From positions 58,676 to 122,675 of the forward strand of contig NZ_CAJSLV010000057.1 in NCBI RefSeq assembly GCF_907177275.1: a stretch of DNA of 64,000 nucleotides. The letters run 5' to 3'. Positions 8,193-19,835 of this stretch are shown piece by piece. The stretch comes from Actinacidiphila cocklensis. GTDB lineage: Bacteria; Actinomycetota; Actinomycetes; Streptomycetales; Streptomycetaceae. The notes beneath the pieces were generated by a model, which did not search any database, had not been told where the DNA came from, and was given only the letters and a program-made list of their open reading frames with translations. Both the position numbers and the translations under genes were made by a program. Every line of letters begins with the position of its first letter. Positions within the stretch are counted from its first letter, which is position 1.

Positions 8193-8882
8193 ATGCGGAA
8201 CATCGGCATCATCGGTGGGACCGGCCCCCAGGGAAAGGGCCTGGCGTACCGTTTCGCCCTCGCAGGCCACGCGGTGGCCATCGGTTCCCGATCCGCCGAG
8301 CGGTCGGCGCAGACCGCGTACGAGCTGAACGAGCGGCTCGGGGGCGGCACGGCCGTGCACGGTACGACCAACGCGGGCGCCGCCGTCTTCTGCGACGTCG
8401 CGGTGCTCGCGGTTCCCTACCAGGGCTTCGCCGAAGTCCTCGCCGGCCTGGCGCCCCGCCTGGAGGGGAAGACGGCCGTCTGCTGCGTCAACCCGCTGGG
8501 CTTCGACCGCCAGGGCGCCTACGGCCTGTACGTGCCCGAGGGCAGCGCCGCCGAGCAGGCGGCGTCCGTGCTGAGCGGGTCCGCGGTCGCCGCGGCCTTC
8601 CACAACGTCTCCGCGGTCAGGCTGCGGGACGACGACGGGCCGCTGGAGGACACCGACATCCTGGTGGCCGGCGACGACCCGGACGCCAAGGAGGTCGCCA
8701 TGGGCCTGGCGGCGGCGGTGACCGGCCGCGCCGGCGTCGACGCCGGCGCGCTGCGCAACGCGCGCATCCTGGAGCAGTTGACGGCCGTTCTGATCGCGGT
8801 CAACAAGAACTACAAGGTCAACGCCGGGATCGCGGTGAGCGGTCTGGCCCCCGGGGCGAGGGACCGCGCCGCGGCGGCGTGA
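8193..8882 (+). CDS. F420H2:NADP+ oxidoreductase-like protein
   Basis: 229 residues. The N-terminal IGIIGGTGPQGKGLAYRFA is the characteristic Gly-rich loop of NADPH-dependent F420 reductase (TIGR01915 type). It is followed by IGSRSAERS for the NADP 2'-phosphate, VLAVPYQGF, CCVNPLGFD and a C-terminal NARILEQLTAVLIAVNKNYK helix. This is a closer match to true Fno than the 4741 protein and would supply F420H2 to the PPOX enzyme. A GGGAGA site lies upstream. A strong hairpin follows the gene. Confidence 0.88.
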   Translation: MRNIGIIGGTGPQGKGLAYRFALAGHAVAIGSRSAERSAQTAYELNERLGGGTAVHGTTNAGAAVFCDVAVLAVPYQGFAEVLAGLAPRLEGKTAVCCVNPLGFDRQGAYGLYVPEGSAAEQAASVLSGSAVAAAFHNVSAVRLRDDDGPLEDTDILVAGDDPDAKEVAMGLAAAVTGRAGVDAGALRNARILEQLTAVLIAVNKNYKVNAGIAVSGLAPGARDRAAAA

Positions 8883-8904
8883 CCTGGCGGGACCCCGAAC
8901 GCAG

Positions 8905-8929
8905 CGGCCGGAGGCTCAGCCTCCGGCCG
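8905..8929 (+). terminator. Rho-independent-type hairpin after the F420 reductase
   Basis: Perfect 12-base arms (8905-8916 with 8918-8929) around a single central base, so effectively an 11-bp stem with a 3-base loop, followed by a weak T-tract (CATTTCC). It probably separates the F420 genes from the DJ-1/ThDP unit that begins at 9095. Confidence 0.75.
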
Positions 8930-9094
8930 TCGGCATTTCCGCAGGCCACCTGCCGACATGACACAAAATGCGGCTGGACCTGACGTTTCCGGGCCATGCG
9001 CCCGATTTTCTTTCCTCCGCGGTTCTGTCCGCTGATAGACATGCAGAGGAAATTGACTGCCCGAATGACTACCTGTCATGAAGGAGCTTCACGG

Positions 9095-9931
9095 ATGGCG
9101 AAAAAGCGCATTCTCATCGTCCTGTCCGAGTACGGTTTCTGGGGTGAGGAGCTGATCGGCCCGCTGGAGACTTTCGACGAGGCCGGCTACGACATCACAT
9201 TCGCGACGCCGACGGGTAAACGACCGGTGGCACTGCCGCCGAGCATGGACCCGGAGTACATCGACCCGCCGCTCGGCCGCTCGGTCACCAGCACCGAGAT
9301 GGCCCAGAAGGTGCGGGCGATCGACCGCTCCGAGCGGCTGGACAACCCGCTGGACCTCTCCGCCTGGCTCCCGGACCGGCCCTACCGCTCCCGCACCGAT
9401 TTCCTGCGGGCCTGGGAGGGCTACGAGAACCACCGGTCCGAGGTGACCGCGCAGATAGCCGACCGGTTCGACGCCCTGCTCATCGTGGGCGGCAGCGGCC
9501 CGATCGTGGACCTCGCCAACAACTGGCGGGTGCACGACCTGATCCTGGCCTTCCACAACCTCGACCTGCCGATCGCGGCCGAGTGCTACGGCGTGGCCTG
9601 CCTGGCCTTCGCCCGCGAGCAGGACAACCGGGTCAGCATCATCAGGAACAAGCACGTCACCGGGCACTGCATCGAGTACGACTACAAGGACGGCACCGGC
9701 TTCATGGGTACCGACTTCGTGATCGGCCCGCCGCCGTACCCGCTGGAGTACATCCTGCGCGACGCCACCGCACCCGAGGGCGCCTACCACGGCAACTTCG
9801 GCAAGGAGACGTCGGTGATCGTCGACTACCCGTTCATCACCGGCCGTTCCACCCCCGACTCCTACCTCACCGGCCAGAAGGTCGTCGAGGTCCTGGAGCA
9901 CGGGCTGCGCACCTGGGGCTTCACCGCCTGA
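9095..9931 (+). CDS. DJ-1/PfpI-family protein, long form
   Basis: 278 residues from the ATG that follows an AAGGAG site; the open frame extends upstream without one. The opening KKRILIVLSEYGFWGEELIGP resembles Hsp31-like DJ-1/PfpI proteins. ALLIVGGSGP precedes the nucleophile elbow IAAECYGVACLAF, with C164 as the presumed catalytic cysteine. Families include glyoxalase III, deglycases, isonitrile hydratase and chaperones. Length and the roughly 50-residue insert place it apart from simple 190-residue DJ-1 proteins. It is followed at 86 bp by a ThDP enzyme and then a second, unlike DJ-1 protein. Confidence 0.82.
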   Translation: MAKKRILIVLSEYGFWGEELIGPLETFDEAGYDITFATPTGKRPVALPPSMDPEYIDPPLGRSVTSTEMAQKVRAIDRSERLDNPLDLSAWLPDRPYRSRTDFLRAWEGYENHRSEVTAQIADRFDALLIVGGSGPIVDLANNWRVHDLILAFHNLDLPIAAECYGVACLAFAREQDNRVSIIRNKHVTGHCIEYDYKDGTGFMGTDFVIGPPPYPLEYILRDATAPEGAYHGNFGKETSVIVDYPFITGRSTPDSYLTGQKVVEVLEHGLRTWGFTA

Positions 9932-10017
9932 CAACCCCCACGGGGTTCACGCCCGGCGGCTGCGGCCACGTACGCCGCAGCCGCCCGCATCCGGCACACC
10001 CAGAAAGGCAGGAGTCC

Positions 10018-11694
10018 ATGGCAGCCAGCCGACCCGCTCGTGTGGCACTGCTCGAGCAACTGCAGGCCGACGGCGTCACCCACATGTTCGGCAACCCAGG
10101 CACGGTGGAACAGGGTTTCCTCGACGAACTGCGCAGCTTTCCCGAACTCCAGTACGTACTGGCCCTGCAGGAGGCCGCCGTCGTCGGCATGGCCGACGGC
10201 TACGCCCGCACCACCCGCAAGCCGGCCGTCATGCAGCTCCACTCGGGAGTGGGCCTCGGCAACGGCATCGGCATGCTCTACCAGGCCATGCGCGGCCACG
10301 CGCCGCTGGTCGTGCTGGTCGGCGAGTCCGGTCTGGCCTACGACAGCATGGACGCCCAGATGGCCGCCGACCTGGTCGGCATGGCCGAGCCGGTGACCAA
10401 GTGGGCGACCCGCGTGGTCGACCCGCAGTCGGTCCTGCGGGTCGTGCGGCGGGCCATGAAGGTCGCCGCCACCGCGCCGTACGGCCCGGTGCTGGTGGTG
10501 CTGCCCGCCGACGTGATGGACGAGAACACCGAAGAGCCGGTCGTGCCGACCTCGTACCTGGACACCGCCAGCGTCCCCAGTGCCGCCGCCGTCGGGCAGG
10601 CCGCCCAGTTGCTGGCCGGGGCACGCCGGCCGATGGTGATCGCCGGCGACGGCGTCCACTTCTCCGGGGCGCAGCCCGAACTGGCCCGGCTCGCCGAGCG
10701 CTGGGGCGCCGAGGTGTGGGGCGCGGACTGGGCCGAGGTCAACCTGCCCGCCGACCACCCGGCCTACCACGGGCAGTTGGGTCACATGTTCGGCGCCGCC
10801 AGCCGGCTGACGACCACCCAGGCCGACGCCGTCCTGGTGGTCGGCACCTACGTGCTGCCCGAGGTCTACCCCGCCCTGGAAGGGGTGTTCGCGCCCGGCG
10901 CGAAGGTCGTGCACATCGACCTGGACACCGGCGCGATCGCCAAGAACTTCCCCGTCGACCTGGGCCTGGTGGCCGACCCCAAGCAGACCCTGGGCCTGCT
11001 CACCAACGCCCTGGAAGGCGTGATGAGCCCGCAGGACCAGGCCAGGGCGGCCGAGCGCATCGAGGTATGGGGCCGGGAGAAGGCCGCCGCGCACGCCGAA
11101 GCCGTCGCCAAGGACGTCCAGGACGCGGAGACGCGGCCGCTGAGCATGGCGCTGTTCGCCCGCGAACTGGCCCGCCTGCTGCCGGACGACTCCGTCGTCT
11201 TCGACGAGGCCCTCACCTCCTCGCCCGCCCTCGGCCGCTACCTGCCGCCGAACGTGCCGGGCAACTGGATGTCGACCCGCGGCGGTTCGCTGGGCGTCGG
11301 CATACCGGGCGCGATCGGCGCCAAGCTCGCCCGCCCCGACGTCACGGTCTTCGGATTCACCGGTGACGGCGGCAGCATGTACACCCCGCAGGCGCTGTGG
11401 ACGGCCGCCCGCTACGACATCGCGGCCAAGTTCGTCATCTGCAACAACGGCCGCTACCACCTGCTGGACCAGAACATCGCCGAGTACTGGCGCAGCCAGG
11501 GCATCACCGCGCACGACTTCCCCGACCTGTTCGACCTGAGCCGCCCCGCCATCGACTTCGTCCGGCTGGCCGGTTCCATGGGCGTCAGGGCGGTCCGGGT
11601 GGAGAAGGCGCAGGAGGTGGTACCCGCGATCGTGGACGCGCTGGCGCACGCCGGCCCGTTCCTGATCGACCTGGTGATCGACCGCGACATCTGA
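10018..11694 (+). CDS. Thiamine-diphosphate-dependent 2-oxoacid decarboxylase, benzoylformate-decarboxylase-like
   Basis: 558 residues with the three-domain ThDP layout: PYR domain (residues about 5-170), central domain (about 190-330), PP domain (about 365-550). E52 in the LQEAAVVGMADGYAR block activates the cofactor. GDGGS (449-453) and the paired Asn at 476-477 form the Mg-ThDP signature. H75 in MQLHSGVGLGNG matches the active-site His70 of benzoylformate decarboxylase, and GNPGT matches its Ser26 region. The expected reaction is decarboxylation or carboligation of a 2-oxo acid to an aldehyde or acyloin. An AGGAG site sits 5 bases upstream. Substrate unknown. Confidence 0.88.
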   Translation: MAASRPARVALLEQLQADGVTHMFGNPGTVEQGFLDELRSFPELQYVLALQEAAVVGMADGYARTTRKPAVMQLHSGVGLGNGIGMLYQAMRGHAPLVVLVGESGLAYDSMDAQMAADLVGMAEPVTKWATRVVDPQSVLRVVRRAMKVAATAPYGPVLVVLPADVMDENTEEPVVPTSYLDTASVPSAAAVGQAAQLLAGARRPMVIAGDGVHFSGAQPELARLAERWGAEVWGADWAEVNLPADHPAYHGQLGHMFGAASRLTTTQADAVLVVGTYVLPEVYPALEGVFAPGAKVVHIDLDTGAIAKNFPVDLGLVADPKQTLGLLTNALEGVMSPQDQARAAERIEVWGREKAAAHAEAVAKDVQDAETRPLSMALFARELARLLPDDSVVFDEALTSSPALGRYLPPNVPGNWMSTRGGSLGVGIPGAIGAKLARPDVTVFGFTGDGGSMYTPQALWTAARYDIAAKFVICNNGRYHLLDQNIAEYWRSQGITAHDFPDLFDLSRPAIDFVRLAGSMGVRAVRVEKAQEVVPAIVDALAHAGPFLIDLVIDRDI

Positions 11695-11733
11695 GGCCGC
11701 GTCTCATCGACCCCGCGTGAAGGAGTGGGCAGC

Positions 11734-12330
11734 GTGCGATTGAAAGGGCAGAAGATCGCGGTCCTGATGGAGAGCGACTTCTACGAACCGGAGATCTTCT
11801 ACTACCAGCGCCGGTTCGCCGAGGAAGGCGCGGAGGTCCACTTCCTCACGCGCCTGTGGGGGAATGAGCGCATCGTCTTCCGCGGACACGAGTACCGGGT
11901 GCCGTTCGAGGTCAGCGAGTCGTTCGAGGAGCTGGACGAGTTCGGGCTCAAGCAGTTCTCCGCGGTCATCGTGCCCTCGGGGATGGTCTCCGACCGGCTG
12001 CGCTACACCGAGGAGGTCGACGAACTGCCGCCCGCGACGGCCTTCCTGCGCAGGGCCTTCGCCGACCCGGCGATCATCAAGGGCATCATCTGCCACGGCA
12101 TGTGGCTGGCCGCCCCGATCCCCCAGGTCATCAGCGGACGCCGAGCCGTCGTCCACAACAACCTGCTGGGCGACCTGAAGAACATGGGCGGGATCTACCA
12201 GGACCGCGACGTCGTCGTCGACGAGGACCTGGTCACGGCACGTACCGGCAACCACTGCCACGTGTTCGCCCGCACCATCATCGACCTGCTCGCCGAGCGA
12301 GCCGAGCGCCACCAGGCCTGGGCGGCCTGA
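11734..12330 (+). CDS. DJ-1/PfpI-family protein, short form
   Basis: 198 residues from GTG 11734. An in-frame GTG at 11725 lies inside the AAGGAG site and is rejected. The fold marks are KIAVLMESDFYEPEIFYY at the N-terminus with the conserved Glu, SAVIVPSGM, and the nucleophile elbow GIICHGMWLAAP with C120. It resembles intracellular protease/deglycase PfpI proteins more than the larger gene at 9095 does. It lies 39 bp after the ThDP decarboxylase, so the trio is probably one transcription unit. A role in hydrating or detoxifying an aldehyde or glyoxal product is inferred. Confidence 0.85.
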   Translation: MRLKGQKIAVLMESDFYEPEIFYYQRRFAEEGAEVHFLTRLWGNERIVFRGHEYRVPFEVSESFEELDEFGLKQFSAVIVPSGMVSDRLRYTEEVDELPPATAFLRRAFADPAIIKGIICHGMWLAAPIPQVISGRRAVVHNNLLGDLKNMGGIYQDRDVVVDEDLVTARTGNHCHVFARTIIDLLAERAERHQAWAA

Positions 12331-12408
12331 CCCGCGCCGCAGACAACCGCCCCGGTCACCGCACGACACAAGGGACCGAACTGCAGTAGGGAAGAGGGGA
12401 CGTCACAC

Positions 12409-14447
<2,039 letters not shown>

Positions 14448-14451
<4 letters not shown>

Positions 14452-15869
14452 GCACGGCGTCCGACGCGTCCGGGGCCTGCGCGCAGGCCCCGGACGCGGC
14501 AGGGGCGTCGCTGCGCGCCCATCCGCTGCTCGGCCCGCTCGCCCCGGCGCTCACCCCGTGGCTGCTGAGCCGGCGGTGGTTCCCGCACGACGACGGCTGC
14601 GGGCACGACCTGAGACCCGTCGCGTGCAGCGTGCTGCACGAGGACGACGCGGTCGCGCTCGTGCACGCGCTGATCGAGGACCGCCGGGCCTCCGGCGACT
14701 CCCGGCGCTGGCAACTGCTCGTCGGCGTCAGCCGCGTGCCGCCCGCCGCACCCGACGCGGCGGTCTTCGGCCGCGCCGGGGACGGCCGCTGGCAGGGCTG
14801 GTCGCTGTACGACGCGACGGCCGATCCGCGGCTGATGACCGCCCTGGTGCGCCGCACCCTCGAACCGCGCCGCGGGGAACCGCGGTTGACGCTGGCCGCG
14901 GAGTTCGGCCGGTCCGCGCTCGACGGCCTGGTGCCGCGGGCGCTGCTGGCCGACCAGAGCAACACCAACGTGGTCTTCGGCGACCGCTTCATGTTCAAGC
15001 TGATCCGCAGCCCGCAGGAGGGCGTCCAGCCGGAGACCGAGATCCTCTCGGCGCTCACCCGGCTGTCCAGCCCGAGCACTCCGCGGCTGGCCGGCTGGCT
15101 GCACACCGCGGACAGCGGCAGTACCCCCACGGTGCTGGGCGTCCTCACCGAGTTCCTGCCCAACGACGGCGACGCCTGGCGGCTGGCCCTGACCGAGGCG
15201 GGCGCCGGCCGGGCCGCGGAGTTCACCGCGCACGCCAGGACCCTGGGCGGCGCCGTCGCGGAGCTGCACGCCCGGCTCGCCGAGGCGCTCGGCAGCAGCG
15301 CACTGACGCATCGTCAGATCCGCGACCAGACGGCTGCCATGGGCGAGCGGCTGCGGGCCGCGGTCGGGGAGGTGCCCGAACTCGCGCCGTACGAAAAGCG
15401 GTTGGCCGCACTGCACGAGGACTACGCACGCGCGGCCGGCGACGGCGCCGTCCAGCGAATCCACGGCGACCTGCACCTCGGCCAGATCCTGCACACCCCG
15501 GACGGCTGGCGGTTCATCGACTTCGAGGGCGAGCCCGCCCGCCCACTGGTGGAACGCGTGCGTCCCGAGCACCCGTTGCGCGACGTCGCGGGGATGTTCC
15601 GCTCCTTCGACTACGCGGCAGCGCAGGCGCTGGCGTCGGGACCGCCGGCGGACGCCGCCCATGCACGGGCCTGGTGCGCGGTCAACCAGCGGGAGTTCGC
15701 CCGGGGTTACACCGCCGCCGGCGGGCTGGACCCCGACCTGCACCCGGTGGCGATGCGCGCCTTCGAGGCGGACAAGGCGGTCTACGAGGCGCTGTACGAG
15801 TCCCGCCACCGGCCGGAGTGGCTGTCCATCCCGCTCGCCGCCATCGACCGCGCCCTGTCGGGACCCTGA
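14448..15869 (+). CDS. pep2: Maltokinase
   Basis: 473 residues starting at the GTG that overlaps the glgE stop (GTGA). Maltokinase phosphorylates maltose with ATP to give alpha-maltose 1-phosphate for GlgE. The N-terminal cap domain (WLLSRRWFPHDD) precedes a kinase-like fold. ADQSNTNVVFGDRFMFKLIR holds the nucleotide-binding strand pair with its Lys. The catalytic loop is RIHGDLHLGQIL and the metal-binding motif is RFIDFEGEPARPL. In many actinomycetes this gene is adjacent or fused to treS, but no treS is present here. Confidence 0.95.
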
Positions 15870-15924
15870 GCGGACCACGCACCCGCAGAACCGAGTTCCC
15901 CCGTCCATGTGAGGAGACCGCACC

Positions 15925-18231
15925 ATGGCCGCACCGACTCGCCGCTCCACCGTCAGGCGCACAGGTCGGGCCGCACCCCTGACGCTCTCCCCGGCCCGGC
16001 CCGCCCCGCCGCTCCCGGCCCACGAGGCCGAAGCGCTGGTCGAGGGCCGCCACCACGACCCGCACGCGGTCCTGGGCGCCCATCCGGTGCCGGGCGGTGT
16101 GTGCATCAGGGTGCTGCGCCCGCACGCCCAGCGGGTGGTCGCCGTGGTGGACGGCGAGGGCTACGAGCTGACCGCCCAGAACGAGGGCTTCTTCGCCGGG
16201 ATCGTCCCGGTGGCCGAGGTCGTGCCGTACTCGCTGCGGGTCACCGCCGACGAGGTGGAGCACGAGGAGCAGGACGGCTACCGCTTCCTGCCCACCCTGT
16301 CCGAGCTGGACCTGCACCTCATCGGCGAGGGCCGGCACGAGCAGCTGTGGACCGCGCTCGGCTCGCGGGTCCACGTGGTCGCCGGCATCCGCGGCACGAC
16401 GTTCGCGGTCTGGGCGCCCAACGCCAACGGCGTGCGGGTCATCGGCGACTTCAACGGCTGGCTCGGCACGGCCCACCCGATGCGCTCGCTGGGCTCCACC
16501 GGCGTGTGGGAGCTGTTCGTGCCCGGCGTCGCCGAGGGCACCCGCTACAAGTACGAGATCGCCACCCGCGACGGCCGGATGCTGCGCAAGGCCGACCCGA
16601 TGGCCCGCTCCGCCGAGACGCCGCCCGCGACCGCCTCGATCGTCCACACCTCGGCCTACGAGTGGCAGGACGGTGAGTGGATGGCAGCCCGCTCAGGCCG
16701 GGCGCACGACGCGCCTCTGTCGGTGTACGAGGTCCACCTCCCCTCGTGGCGACCCGGGCTGACCTACCGCCGGCTGGCGACCGAACTCACCGAGTACGTA
16801 AGCGAGATGGGGTTCACGCACGTCGAGCTGATGCCGGTGACGGAGCACCCGTTCGGCGCGTCCTGGGGCTACCAGGTCAGCGGCTTCTACGCGCCCACCT
16901 CCCGGCTCGGTTCGCCGGACGACTTCCGGTACCTGGTGGACGCGCTGCACCGGGCGGGGATCGGGGTGATCATGGACTGGGTGCCGGCGCACTTCCCGAA
17001 GGACGACTGGGCGCTGGCCCGTTTCGACGGCGAGCCGCTGTACGAGCCGTCGGACCCGCGGCGGGCCGAGCACCCGGACTGGGGCACCCTGGAGTTCGAC
17101 TTCGGACGTACCGAGGTGCGCAACTTCCTGGTCGCCAACGCCGTGTACTGGTGCGAGGACTTCCACATCGACGGGCTGCGGGTCGACGCCGTCGCCTCGA
17201 TGCTCTACCTCGACTACTCCCGCACGGGCGGGAACTGGGTGCCCAACATCCACGGCGGCCGGGAGAACCTCGACGCGGTGGCCTTCCTCCAGGAGATGAA
17301 CGCCACCGTCTACCGCCGCTGCCCCGGCGTCATGACCATCGCCGAGGAGTCCACCGCCTGGCCGGGTGTCACCAGGCCGACCGACCAGGACGGCCTGGGC
17401 TTCGGCCTGAAGTGGAACATGGGCTGGATGCACGACTCGCTGGAGTACATGCAGCGCGAACCGGCGCACCGCAGGCACCACCACCACGAGATGACGTTCT
17501 CGATCGCGTACGCGTACAGCGAGAACTACGTGCTGCCGATCTCGCACGACGAGGTCGTGCACGGCAAGCGCTCGCTGGTCGGCAAGATGCCGGGGGACTG
17601 GTGGCAGCAGCGCGCCAACCTGCGGGCGTACCTGGCCTTCATGTGGGCGCACCCGGGCAAGAAACTGCTGTTCATGGGCCAGGAGTTCGCCCAGGGCACC
17701 GAGTGGGACCACGACACGGGGCCGCAGTGGGCCGTGCTCGGCGACGACTGGCCGGCCGCCGCCGACCACCGCGGGATCCGGGAGCTGGTCCGCGACCTCA
17801 ACAGCGGCTACCGCGCGGAGCCCGCGCTGTGGAGCCGTGACACCGACCCGTCGGGCTTCGACTGGATCGACAACAACGCGGCCGAGGACAACGTCTTCTC
17901 CTTCGTCCGCTACGACGGAGCCGGGCATCCGCAGGTCTCGATCAGCAACCTCTCCGCCACCCCGCGGTCCCACTACCGCGTCGGGCTGCCCGCCCGCGGC
18001 GCGTGGGAAGTGGTCCTGGACACCGACGAGGTGCGCTACGGCGGCAGCGGCTCGCTGGCCGGCAGCACCGCCGTCGCCCCCGACGGGCTGCCGTGGCAGG
18101 GCCACCCGACCAGTGCGGAGATCACGCTGCCGCCGCTCGCGACGATCTGGCTGCGGCCGGCCGCCGCAGCGGACCAGGAGGACGGCGAGGACAGGGAGGA
18201 CAGGGAGGCCCCGCGGCCGCCGCAGGCGTGA
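15925..18231 (+). CDS. glgB: 1,4-alpha-glucan branching enzyme
   Basis: 768 residues, GH13_9. It makes alpha-1,6 branches in the glucan made by GlgE. An N-terminal extension and two beta-sandwich modules (about 25-250, CBM48 in the second) precede the barrel. D421 ([11 protein letters not shown]) is the nucleophile, E474 (TIAEEST) the acid/base and D542 ([10 protein letters not shown]) the third carboxylate. Their spacing equals that of E. coli GlgB D405/E458/D526. The start follows GGAGA, 55 bp after the maltokinase. The C-terminal acidic tail is encoded partly within the terminator stem. Confidence 0.97.
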   Translation: MAAPTRRSTVRRTGRAAPLTLSPARPAPPLPAHEAEALVEGRHHDPHAVLGAHPVPGGVCIRVLRPHAQRVVAVVDGEGYELTAQNEGFFAGIVPVAEVVPYSLRVTADEVEHEEQDGYRFLPTLSELDLHLIGEGRHEQLWTALGSRVHVVAGIRGTTFAVWAPNANGVRVIGDFNGWLGTAHPMRSLGSTGVWELFVPGVAEGTRYKYEIATRDGRMLRKADPMARSAETPPATASIVHTSAYEWQDGEWMAARSGRAHDAPLSVYEVHLPSWRPGLTYRRLATELTEYVSEMGFTHVELMPVTEHPFGASWGYQVSGFYAPTSRLGSPDDFRYLVDALHRAGIGVIMDWVPAHFPKDDWALARFDGEPLYEPSDPRRAEHPDWGTLEFDFGRTEVRNFLVANAVYWCEDFHIDGLRVDAVASMLYLDYSRTGGNWVPNIHGGRENLDAVAFLQEMNATVYRRCPGVMTIAEESTAWPGVTRPTDQDGLGFGLKWNMGWMHDSLEYMQREPAHRRHHHHEMTFSIAYAYSENYVLPISHDEVVHGKRSLVGKMPGDWWQQRANLRAYLAFMWAHPGKKLLFMGQEFAQGTEWDHDTGPQWAVLGDDWPAAADHRGIRELVRDLNSGYRAEPALWSRDTDPSGFDWIDNNAAEDNVFSFVRYDGAGHPQVSISNLSATPRSHYRVGLPARGAWEVVLDTDEVRYGGSGSLAGSTAVAPDGLPWQGHPTSAEITLPPLATIWLRPAAAADQEDGEDREDREAPRPPQA

Positions 18232-18251
18232 CGCCTGCGGCGGCCGCGGGG
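18209..18251. terminator. 21-bp perfect hairpin overlapping the glgB stop
   Basis: Arms 18209-18229 and 18231-18251 are perfect complements around one central base. The glgB stop codon lies at the tip. It sits between convergent glgB and the HTH-TPR gene and should act bidirectionally. Confidence 0.85.
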
Positions 18252-18258
18252 CAGCGGG

Positions 18259-19605
18259 TCACTCGAACGCGTTGGACGCGCACTTCAGCTGGTTGCCGCC
18301 GCGCAGGCCCAGGTCCTGCAGCGCCCGCTGGAACGCCGTCATCGCCGCGTCGGACTTCCCGCAGCTCTGATAGAGATCCCCGAGCCTGCGCCAGGCCAGG
18401 GCCGTCTGCCGGGACGGTGTGACCTGGCGCAGATCCCGGGCGGCCGTCATCAGGGTCTCCTCGGCGAGCGCCTGGTCGCCCATGGACAGCTGGGCCTCGG
18501 CCAGTGTCGCCCTGGCCTGCACGGTGAGCCAGCGCGGCTCGTTGTGCAGCAGGCCGAGCGCCCGGCTGGCGTGCCGCAGCGCGTCGTCGACCCGGCCCAG
18601 CCGGATGCTCGCCACACCGAGGTCGTTCTCCAGCCGGGCCTGCTCGGCCGCGGTGCCCACCTGGACGAGGATGTCGTGGGCCTGGGTGAACAGGTTCCAG
18701 GACCGCTCGACGTCCGGCGGGTCCGACTCCATCAGCAGCGAGCCGTGCATCGCGGTGAGCAGCGCGCGGTGCCGCAGGTTGTCGGTGGCGGCCATCAGGT
18801 GCAGCGCCCGCTCGGTCAGCGCCAGCGCGTCCGCGGTGGCGCCGCGGGCGTGGGCGACGAGCGCCGCGTTCCAGTAGACGCCGCCCCTGGTGACCTGCGA
18901 CTCGGCGTCCTCGGCTGTGGCGACGAGCCGGTTGGCCAGCAGATGCGCCCTGGTGAGGTCGCCGCGCATGCTGTACGTGCCGATCAGTGTCGAGCCCAGC
19001 TGGATGTAGTCGTCGGTCGCCTCAAGACCGAGCTGGTCGAGCTGCTGCAGCGCCTTCTCGCCGACCTCGACGCTGAGCGCCAGGTCGCCGCACTCCCGGT
19101 AGCAGCGGCACAGGGAGGCGGCGATCTGGCTCCACTCCTGCGACCCGGCGACCGTCGCCGGTGCCTCGAACAGGTCGGTCAGCAGCTGGACCGCGGCGGC
19201 CAGCGACCCTATCTTCTCCAGCGCCAGCGCCAGCCCGATCTGCGCGCGGCGCACCGAGGCGTCGGAGAGCAGCGGCTTGTCGGCCAGCGCCTCGCTGAAC
19301 GATTGCAGCGCCTCGCCGTTGTCGCCGTTGCGCAGCGCCATCTCGCCGAAGGCGATCTTCAGCTCAAGTTCCTTGATCCGATTGTCGTCCCTGCCGGACC
19401 GCAGATATTCGACCGAGCAGCCGAGCCGGTCGGCGAGGGCCTGCAGCACCGCCTTCGACGGTGTGCGCTTGCCGGTTTCGATTAGGGACACATAGCTGAC
19501 GGAGAACTCGTCACTGGCCAGATCCTGTTGATGGAGGCCACGAGCTCGGCGCAGTTCACGAAGACGGGGTCCGATACCGGTGCTGTCGTCCTGCGGTAGC
19601 TTCAT
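18259..19605 (-). CDS. XRE-type HTH regulator with TPR repeats
   Basis: 448 residues starting at the ATG behind a GGAGAG site; an upstream in-frame ATG has none. Residues about 11-68 are a Cro/CI-type HTH (RLRELRRARGLHQQDLA...SYVSLIETGKRTPS). The remainder is a run of helical tetratricopeptide-like repeats, recognisable by recurring ALA-x-LG-x-x-x-x-A patterns. Such proteins in Streptomyces sense small ligands or partners through the TPR region. No target is evident. It is convergent with glgB, and the 230 bp upstream (19606-19835) is locally AT-rich and should hold its promoter. Confidence 0.85.
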   Translation of the reverse strand: MKLPQDDSTGIGPRLRELRRARGLHQQDLASDEFSVSYVSLIETGKRTPSKAVLQALADRLGCSVEYLRSGRDDNRIKELELKIAFGEMALRNGDNGEALQSFSEALADKPLLSDASVRRAQIGLALALEKIGSLAAAVQLLTDLFEAPATVAGSQEWSQIAASLCRCYRECGDLALSVEVGEKALQQLDQLGLEATDDYIQLGSTLIGTYSMRGDLTRAHLLANRLVATAEDAESQVTRGGVYWNAALVAHARGATADALALTERALHLMAATDNLRHRALLTAMHGSLLMESDPPDVERSWNLFTQAHDILVQVGTAAEQARLENDLGVASIRLGRVDDALRHASRALGLLHNEPRWLTVQARATLAEAQLSMGDQALAEETLMTAARDLRQVTPSRQTALAWRRLGDLYQSCGKSDAAMTAFQRALQDLGLRGGNQLKCASNAFE

Positions 19606-19835
19606 GGACTCTCCAGCCGCTGAGCCGTGCATTGATGTGACCGTTACAATCAGTCATTTTTACCATGCCCGTCCGCGCAGCTGGCCAATAGGTCGCCAGT
19701 TGGTTCCCGATCCATGACGCCGCGGACGGTCACTCTTTACACGGTAGTTGATTTTCGTTCAACTCGGAATAACTTCGTGTCAAGTGACTTTGCGGGCGAA
19801 CGCCGGGTTGTTGTTCTACGCCGTTCGTTTCTTTT

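Noticed and set aside
8000..8983. 327-codon plus-strand frame overlapping the PPOX and F420 reductase genes
   Set aside because: It is in the wrong frame for both neighbours, is Arg/Gly/Pro-rich, and has no ribosome site or motif.
9862..11649. 595-codon antisense frame opposite the ThDP enzyme
   Set aside because: Shadow of the sense gene. It is rich in Gly, His, Gln and Asp from codon-position mirroring and has no start site.
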